NCBI GenBank assembly: GCA_030068075.1
Contig: CM057823.1
Location: 17,146,485-17,210,484 of the forward strand
Source: Paguma larvata
Lineage: Eukaryota; Chordata; Mammalia; Carnivora; Viverridae
Direction of reading: 5' to 3'
Length of the DNA: 64,000 bases
Shown here: positions 56,690 through 64,000 of the stretch, in pieces
Numbering within the stretch: the stretch's first letter is position 1
How the letters are laid out: every line of letters starts with the position of its first letter
Program-made: the position numbers and the translations under genes
Notes under the pieces: model-generated
What the model was told of the DNA's origin: nothing
Database searches by the model: none
Seen by the model: only the letters and a program-made list of their open reading frames with translations

Positions 56690-59450
56690 AAATAACGATA
56701 AAGATGAACGGTAAACTGGAGGTAAAACAGGAAAACATGCCTTTTTAAAATCCATCTCTGAAGATTATATACATTAGATAGACCCAGGCTGCTACTGCTC
56801 CATTTAATGGCTGAAAAGCAAAGTTACAGTTTGTAGTTTTTTGGGGTTTTTTTAAAGGTATGTAAGATATCAAACATGACACAAGACTCCAAAATGGAGT
56901 CTTCTAGATGGACAAAATTCATAAAATGTCCTTTGGAAGAAAATAAGATCCATCTTCCTTCAACACAGGAATGATTTCATATTACTGTAACTGTAGGTTT
57001 AGAACTATATATATTTAAATATGGTTTGTTTCCAATGTTTCATTTCAATGCAATATTTTAAGTAACTGTACACCTCAAATGAGGACAAAATAATGTGGAA
57101 TGTAGTAATGATGTTTCCACGTTGTCATGGTTACTTGCTTGTCAAATAACGTTTCTAACTCATACACCACGTCTGTCGGCACAGCAAAACTCTGCAAGCC
57201 ACCGATCACCTGAGAAGGCCAGGATAAAAATGTCAAAAATGATGGCATATATACAGATCTTGGCTGCAGTGTGAAATACCGCTCTTTTGCCAGAACCCAG
57301 AAGCTTCCAGAATTAATGAAAAATGAAATTTTGAGTTGAATGTGATCTCAACAGGAATGAAATTCATCTTTCTATCTCTTTGAGGGACTACCAACAGTGT
57401 CTCCTTGCATCAGATATGCTTCCAATTCTTAATTGGGTTCCAAAAAGGAAAAAGACTAACACTACACACTGAGAGAATAATTTGTGTAGCCACCCACTTG
57501 TTTAGTCATTCTTGTTTGGTTTAGATTTATCATTTATTGTTTGTTCTATTTAATAAATTATGATAAATTTTAATAATCTGCACTATCACAAATAAATATA
57601 TCCAATGTGGTAGAGTGAACACAAACGAAAATAACGTGGGAAGGTATATATTTTGGTCAATATCTTTATAACTCATTTTCATGTAATTAAAAATAGAGAA
57701 ACTCGTCTTAAAGGTTCAGTGTATTTTGTAAAAATTAGGATTTTAATGTAAACAAACATTGGTATGACTTTAAAAACAAAACATAATTTTAATTAAAATT
57801 ATTAAATAATTAAATATTAATATTTAATGAATTTAACGCATGAATGTGTAGAAAAATACATATTTGTGTATCTTCTTATTAGAATTCTAAGTATCCAGAC
57901 CAATGTTATCTAAACTGCATGCTGAAAATATGGTCTCAGAAAAGAGGGCCTTTAGTTAAATAAATTTGGGGAAACTACATTCTTTAAGATTCACAATTCA
58001 CCTTCACATGATAAAGGTTTTCAAATGTTTGAGATAAACAAACAATACTAGTTTAACTTTATTTTGTAACGTCTGTTATCATAACAAATGTTCTCAGATA
58101 GGTCTGAAAAGCTTACTACTTCCCTGAAAAAATATGCTGGGAATTCTCCTCAACAAAAGCATGGACTATGCCTGTCCTTCAGACAGATTTTCTTCCACCT
58201 TAATGCCACCCATGCATTTATTTAATTTTGTCACGAAACCTAAGTAAAATCTAAGTATGCATTCACTATGGTAAATACTGTATGTGACGTATTTAATAAA
58301 TGACAGCACTACACTCATTAAAAAAAAATATTTGTACATAATCACAGGTCTCAGAAAAACATCAGTCAGACATCAGTGTGGGAAAATGGCAGCAGGCAGG
58401 AAAGGCAACAAAGATTTCTCTAATAACAGGTTTTTCAAATGAAGTGGCTTAAAAGAAAAATCAATACAGCTCTTTGGTCATTAGAATAATAAAATTAAAG
58501 CTACCTTGTTTCATAGGAAAGCCGAGTTCCATAAATGTGTCAAGGGAAAAAGAATCAAGTATGTGGAAGAATAAACAAAAATGTTCTAGCTTAGAGTATA
58601 ATCATGAAATTCACATTGTCCCCAGATTTATAGAAGGATGATAGACAACTAAGAAACCATCTAAAAAGATGTCTGTATTTAAGGCCTACAACTTGATGAT
58701 TCTGGAGTACGTATACATTGTGAAATAACTTCCTCGATCAAGCTAATAAACATACCCATCACCTCCAACCACCACATGGTCACCTTCTTCTCTTTCGCCT
58801 TTTTAATAGTATATAGAGTAGAAAAAGATATGGATGATCACTACTACAGTCACAAGAATGCATCCTTTTTAAAGGGTATGAGAGATTATTCAGAAATAAA
58901 CACTTCTAAAGGGTAAATACGTGTGGAGAAACTGTGTAACCTGTAATCATACATAAATATATGCAAGCATACATAAAGTGTGTGCACACACACACTGTGA
59001 GTACATACACGTGAAGCATGAATGCACTGGTGTCATAAACAGCAAAATAAGGAGTCTGAGAGGGAGGACTATCTTAGTTCCCATCTCTGCATCTGTGCTA
59101 GCCTCTGCATCTCTCAGTTTTACCCCTAATTCCTTCTCACACTGCAGATTATAGTTTCTTCGACTCAGCCTTTGTCTGTGCTCCTGGTTACATCTGAAAG
59201 CTCTTAAGTCAGGTGAGTTTTCTCTGCCCACCAGCATTTCCTAGCCAGCAAAGAAATCTATTTGGCAAAAGTCTGGAAACAGGTAAGGTCCAATGAAATA
59301 TGCCTACACTGCCTACAGGTCTACCAAGAGAGTTCCTTTCGTTACAATACACAAATTCCAAGAACAATACTTTAAAATCTAAATGAGGAAACATACAAAA
59401 CAGAAGTATTTGAAATGATTTGTAAATTACTCTTTCAAATGTTGTTCCAG
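56690..59450. other. Unique stretch, nothing recognised
   Basis: Very AT-rich around 57530-57840. The 96-codon minus frame at 58947-59237 overlaps a CA-rich patch and has no domain support. No gene called. Confidence 0.5.
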
Positions 59451-59571
59451 GGGCGACTGAGGGCTCTTTTGGTCAAGCCTCATAGAACTCTTGGTTTCAC
59501 TCGGGTCAGGGTCATGAGCTTGTGAGCTCAACCCCATGTGGGGTCAGTGACAACAGTGCAGAGTAGGCTTG

Positions 59572-59613
<42 letters not shown>

Positions 59614-59671
59614 CCTCCCCCACTCGTGCTGTCTTTGTCTCTCTCAAAATAAACTTAAAACAAAATTTCAA
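59451..59671 (+). mobile_element. CAN SINE, diverged copy
   Basis: Altered head GGGGCGACTGAGGGCTCTTT, GAACTCTTGGTTTCACTCGG, GTGAGCTCAACCCCATGTGG, AACAGTGCAGAGTAGGCTTG, a (CT)n run at about 59576-59611, and a CTCAAAATAAACTTAAAAC tail. Confidence 0.85.
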
Positions 59672-60064
59672 AACTCTTATCCAACAAATAGGTAAAGGTA
59701 GAGGAAGACATTCTCCACGAATCTTAGTAATTCCTTTCCATACTTTTAAAAACCACATTATCCCTTCAGTGCACTGGAGAGCTATTTTGCGAATTGCAGA
59801 AGTTGCCGCTTAACTTGGAGCCAGCCCCGCAGTCCCCAGATCATTGCTATTAGGTTGCTAACACCGCAAAATTTTGTAACCAAAAGGAGGATTGGCAAGT
59901 GACTTCATTTGGAATTGAGCATGACACCTACTTGCTACATCTCATCTATGGTTCTTACTGTAGTAAAAATATGTTTTTCGGCCAGCAAATGCTCTTTCAT
60001 ATCTATCTTACTGATCTATCTTACTGTTTTTTTCCACCCCTTTTCCTAAAGACAGTTCGAATTT

Positions 60065-60106
60065 AAAAAAAAGAAAGAAAGAAAGAAAAAGAAAAAGAAA
60101 AAAAAT
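60065..60106 (+). repeat. (GAAA)n microsatellite
   Basis: A-rich GAAA/GAAAAA units. Confidence 0.93.
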
Positions 60107-63100
60107 TATGGATATCTTCCATAGCTTTAAAGTTTACATTCCTCTAGATAAATGGCACAATACAAAAATATCTGAATATCAAACCTTTGGGGGAAAATCT
60201 GTTTGTATGGATACATCGGCTATTTACTTGAGAGACTGGGTACTCAAGAAATAAAATATACCTATCCTTACATTTATAATAAATGTTAGCCATTTTAACA
60301 TATTTTCCAGTAGATTGATAAATTGTTGGTAATTTAAAAAATTTAGATTTTGTATTTAGAGTACAAACTAAATATGTATTAACATACTGTAAACTTCAGA
60401 TTATAAAATAATAGCAGTACTATCTATATTCTATATATCTTACAAGATTTAAGATCCTTTTTGCATAGTAGATAATTTTTTTAAAAATGAGTTTTTAAAA
60501 ATACACTCCATTAAATCTTTTAGTAGATTTCTACTAAAAGTCTTTGATTTCTTATCTACTACCTTAAGATTATAAAATACTTATGGTAACAGTCATGCTG
60601 TTTATATAATATAGGTACAGCATAGAGAAACAAGATTCAACACTCAAGAAAGCCAAAATTTTTGACACCTCACATAGCAAACAATAACTTATAGTGAATA
60701 TTTGATACAAGTTCTACCAGAATATAGATACAATGGAAGACAAGAGGGAAATAGATCAAGAATAAGGTGAACAATATGACATTTTTCTCAACTCAATGTT
60801 TGCAGAAATGTGTAATTGTTACTGTGCCAGCCTATTTTTTCAAGTATGCCTCAAATTTACCAGTGACCTTACCACACCGTGCACAATATCTGGTATAAGG
60901 CAATACTCGATTATGGAAGGTCATATTTTATAATCAGTAAGTAAAATTTAACAAATCTTCCTTTAAAGGCAAACAAGCAATTGACTTCATATTCTATAAT
61001 TTTATAACTAAGATCCCATTCTGTGAGATGGCACCTTTCCTGGGTTTTACTTTGTCTATCTAGGCATGAGCATAGTTCCTCTTTTTGTACCCTCCCCCCA
61101 AAAAAAAAACCAAAAAAAAAAAAAAAAAACCATTATGAGTAACTAGTCCTTTCTAAGTAAGTGGCATTAAACCATATTCAGAAATATGTAGGTACCTTAA
61201 AGCATTTGATGGATTCATGTAACAACCAAGGCATACTATTTTCAAAAGAACAACAGCTAGTCCTTCGACTATGTATAAACTGTTTCTTAATTAACCTACT
61301 GCAGGTCTGTATATGATATCCTTACTTTCAGTATCAGAAAAAGCAATCATACTCAAGACATAACAGGAGTATGACTTTCCATTAAGCAATACAATTTTGG
61401 AAGTAGTCAGATCTTTTCAAATGGACGGTTTGACTACATATCAGCTTCATTAGATAAAATAGGTCCTGGTGTACTTAGCAGGTACAGCTATTAGCTAATC
61501 AAGATATATGCTGCCAAATAAGTCTCTCTCTGATTGAATTATCAGTCATAATTTATAGGTTCGCTGCAATGTCACCATTACAATTAACTTTACTTAATGC
61601 TTTATTGACAAAAATAATTTAAAAGAAAATGTTGAAAATTCCAAAAACAAGGCAGCTCATTTAAGCATGAGATTTTCTTATTTGTTGCATTATGATTCTT
61701 CTTCTTTTTTCATTATAACTTTAACCAAGAAGAATGAAAATTTACTGAAACCATCTTGAATATGAAGTTCATTCCAAACAAAGATTCTTACAAAGTTTAA
61801 TCAATAAAACTACTGAGCAAGAATGACTATCCAAATCATTTCTAGTAATATAACATTAAGATGAGATTCTTTATTTGAATCTTCAATTCTTTCATTGGTT
61901 TAGACATCTCATGCTGGTCTATTGATCCATGTCAACCACCTCTTATTATAAATTGACCAACGAAATGTGGACTGTCAGTTCTGAACTGTGTGTTAATAGA
62001 TCACTAACTCTGCATCCTTTTCCACCTATATACGGTTCTAGAACATTTACAAAAGGGCTGAACAGAAAGAAAAGTCAAAGAGAGATTATGTATTTGTAAA
62101 TGTTTATTCTTTGCCATGTGTATGCATTCTGAATTTGTCTGCATTTGAAAAGAACTACGTGATTTTTTTTTGTCTTTTCTGTTTTGTGCCATCTGTACTT
62201 TTCATTAAGAGGTGAGTGTAAAAAAACGGAACTATAACATACAACATATCTGTTTGGCTTTTAATATTTCAGGATGTTTTCAGTTCCATTATCTCTGGTT
62301 ACTCTTACTGTATTTCTAAAGGATATGAGGGCAGTTATTGTTACGCCTGTTATTATTTCATTTAAACAGAAAAAATACATCAATAAAAGGAAACCAAAAA
62401 AGTTTTACCCTCTAAGTAAGTGATGGAGATAATATCAAAGCCAAGGATTCTATTACAAGTGATCACCTGATTTTGTACTTGATATTCGAGAAGATATCAT
62501 GCAGTCTTCATAAAGGAGAGAAGAGGTGAAGATTTTCCTGTTTTCTTCTTCCCAATTTTCTTTACTTATACTTATAAGGGAGAATTCCCATGATCCAACT
62601 GTTGCATTTGAAGTAAGGGTAGCAACAGAGTACCCATCACCACGATCATACCTCTCAACTTCATCCCAGTATTTCTCAGAAAAGGCTGCAGTTTCTGGAT
62701 AGTGTTTGTTAAGAAAACTTTTTCAGTCATGAAGGGTTAACACACACCTATTACTTCTTGTAGTCTCTTATGGCACCATTCTTTTAAAAATTTATCATCT
62801 TTCAAACAAATTTTACATAACTGTTTTATAAACTCAAGAAACCTCTAATGAGGATATTCCTACTCCTTAGAAATATGCAATACTCAATCGAAGGCTAGAG
62901 ATATCTATATGTAAACAAGTGATAATAAAGCAGCCAGTAAATGGAGTAGCTCATCAAAATGGAAGCAACTCTGTATTTTACATTCTCACAGAACTTTCTC
63001 TAGATTTTTGTCTGATTAAACAAAAATCTTTATTTTTAGTATATATTTAGGGAAAACTTCATTATGGTTCTGGGGGGAGCATGCAGTCAAAACAACTGAA

Positions 63101-63157
63101 ATAGAGCTTCTGACCCCTCCATTGCTTTCTGTGGAGGCGTCAGAAAATCGGGTTATC
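60107..63157. other. Unique stretch, nothing recognised
   Basis: AT-rich with a C7A9CCA18-type run at 61091-61131. No supported gene or mobile element. Confidence 0.5.
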
Positions 63158-63358
63158 AGGGCGCCTGGGTGGCCCAGTCAGTTAAGCATCCAATTTCAGC
63201 TCAGGTCATGGTCTCAGGGTCCATCAGTTCCAGCCCCACATCTGGCTTTCTGATGTCAGCACAGAGCCTGCTTCAGAGCCTCTGTTCCCTCTCTCTGCCT
63301 CTCCGCCACTTAGGTGCACTTTCTCGCTCTCTCAAAAATAAACAAATGTTAAAAAAAA
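63158..63358 (+). mobile_element. CAN SINE, near full length
   Basis: AGGGCGCCTGGGTGGCCCAG head, CAGTTCCAGCCCCACATCTG, CAGCACAGAGCCTGCTTCAG, CTCTCTCTGCC middle and CAAAAATAAACAAATG plus poly-A tail. Confidence 0.94.
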
Positions 63359-63628
63359 AGAATATCCAGCTCTCTCCAATATTAGTTTTCCTCCTAAGAA
63401 CTCTAACACTGACTGACATATGTTACAGAATCGCTGCCAAGAGCCAGCTAATGAATTTTTTAAAAAGTCTTCTGAAAACTGTAAATTGGTACCTAAAAAT
63501 GATTAATCAACCCGGAGGCAGCATACGTCTTGGTTAGTGTCGTGGACTCCAAAGGCTGACTGAACGGTTTCACAACCACTCCTCTGATGTCTAGCTCTGT
63601 GACCTTGCATAAGATTTTCATTTTTAAG

Positions 63629-63822
63629 GGCGCCTGGGTGGCTCAGTTGGTTAAGAGTCCAACTCTTGGTCTCGGCTCAGATCATGATCTCACCGTTCAT
63701 GAGTTCGAGCCCCACATCTGGCTCTGCACTGACAGTGTGAAGACTGCTTGGGATTCTCTCTCACTCTCTCTCTCCCTCTTTCTCAGCCTCTCCCCAGCTC
63801 ACTTACTCTCTCTCAAAATAAA
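63629..63822 (+). mobile_element. CAN SINE, near full length
   Basis: AGGGCGCCTGGGTGGCTCAG head, GAGTTCGAGCCCCACATCTG, GACTGCTTGGGATTCTCTCT, CT-rich middle, CTCAAAATAAACATTAA tail leading into a TA repeat. Confidence 0.94.
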
Positions 63823-63844
63823 CATTAATATATATATATATATG
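63823..63844. repeat. (TA)n microsatellite at a SINE tail
   Basis: About ten TA units directly after the tail of the SINE upstream. Confidence 0.93.
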
Positions 63845-63907
63845 TTATTTTTCTGTACGTCAGTGGGGATAACAATACTCAGCTTTCATACTGTAGTTTG
63901 ATTCAAT

Positions 63908-64000
63908 AAATTAATTTTTTTAAGTTTATTTATTTTGAGAGAGAGTAGGGGAGGGGCAGAGAGGATCTGAAGCAAGCCCTGTCCTGTCAGCACAGAGCCT
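63908..64000 (-). mobile_element. CAN SINE, cut by window end
   Basis: Antisense tail and middle: TTTTTTTAAGTTTATTTATT, GAGAGAGTAGGGGAGGGGCA, CCTGTCAGCACAGAGCCT. The head lies beyond the window. It forms a tail-to-tail pair with the SINE at 63629. Confidence 0.9.

Noticed and set aside
63169..63901. Frames of 122 and 104 codons starting in the SINE head
   Set aside because: They begin with the translated SINE head (MAQSVKHP-like or AWVAQLVKSP-like) and recur at most SINE copies; not genes.
1..64000. CRISPR arrays, operons, phage or bacterial mobile systems
   Set aside because: No regularly spaced repeats with unique spacers and no dense coding; all signs point to mammalian nuclear DNA.

Overview
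This window reads as vertebrate nuclear DNA from a carnivore, most likely a felid. The diagnostic signal is a short retroposon that recurs about 27 times in both orientations. It has a tRNA-Lys-like head (core GCGCCTGGGTGGCTCAGT), a CT-rich middle and an AATAAA-rich tail, which is the design of the feliform CAN SINE (SINEC_Fc type in my memory). Carnivore-type L1 3' ends (GGGCACTGGGTG, then CACTGTATGTTAACT) support this. The DNA is AT-rich with long stretches lacking long open frames. I find no intact protein-coding gene, no rRNA or functional tRNA gene, no CRISPR array and no operon. The longest open frames are L1 relics or translations of simple repeats. The window is best described as intergenic or deep intronic.

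Layout. 1-2530 is an L1 graveyard: an older L1 ORF2 relic is split by a younger, 5'-truncated L1 with its own target-site duplication, and a SINE sits in the distal half. 2.6-7.3 kb is mostly unique, with one candidate exon at 4203-4409. 7.7-9.05 kb is an old hAT-like DNA transposon. 10-19 kb holds SINEs, MIR and L2 relics, a pair of similar ~165-bp segments, a second candidate exon on the minus strand near 13.6 kb and two microsatellites. 21.3-25.7 kb is dense: a carnivore L1 3' end with an expanded 19-bp minisatellite, an LTR relic, and a long old L1 with a SINE inside. 25.8-26.15 kb is an unrecognised 158-bp tandem duplication.

26-39 kb alternates SINEs with older elements. These include a MER2/Tigger-like element with TA duplication split by a SINE, an L1 split by a solitary MLT1-like LTR with a 5-bp duplication, and another LTR relic split by a SINE. 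39.1-50.0 kb contains no recognisable SINE but has a MER5A relic, polypurine tracts, a GTATAC-rich minisatellite and a small AP-1/GC-box patch. 50-64 kb is again SINE-rich, with three tail-to-tail inverted SINE pairs.

No genes can be shown to work together. The content is a layered insertion history, and nesting plus target-site duplications give relative ages. I did not find a previously undescribed biological system. The best leads are the two candidate exons (4203-4409 plus, about 13565-13650 minus), the similar segments at 13.2/15.5 kb, the 25.8-kb tandem duplication and a head-only SINE with intact target-site duplication at 12.77 kb. Repeat family names are recalled from memory and need a database check.
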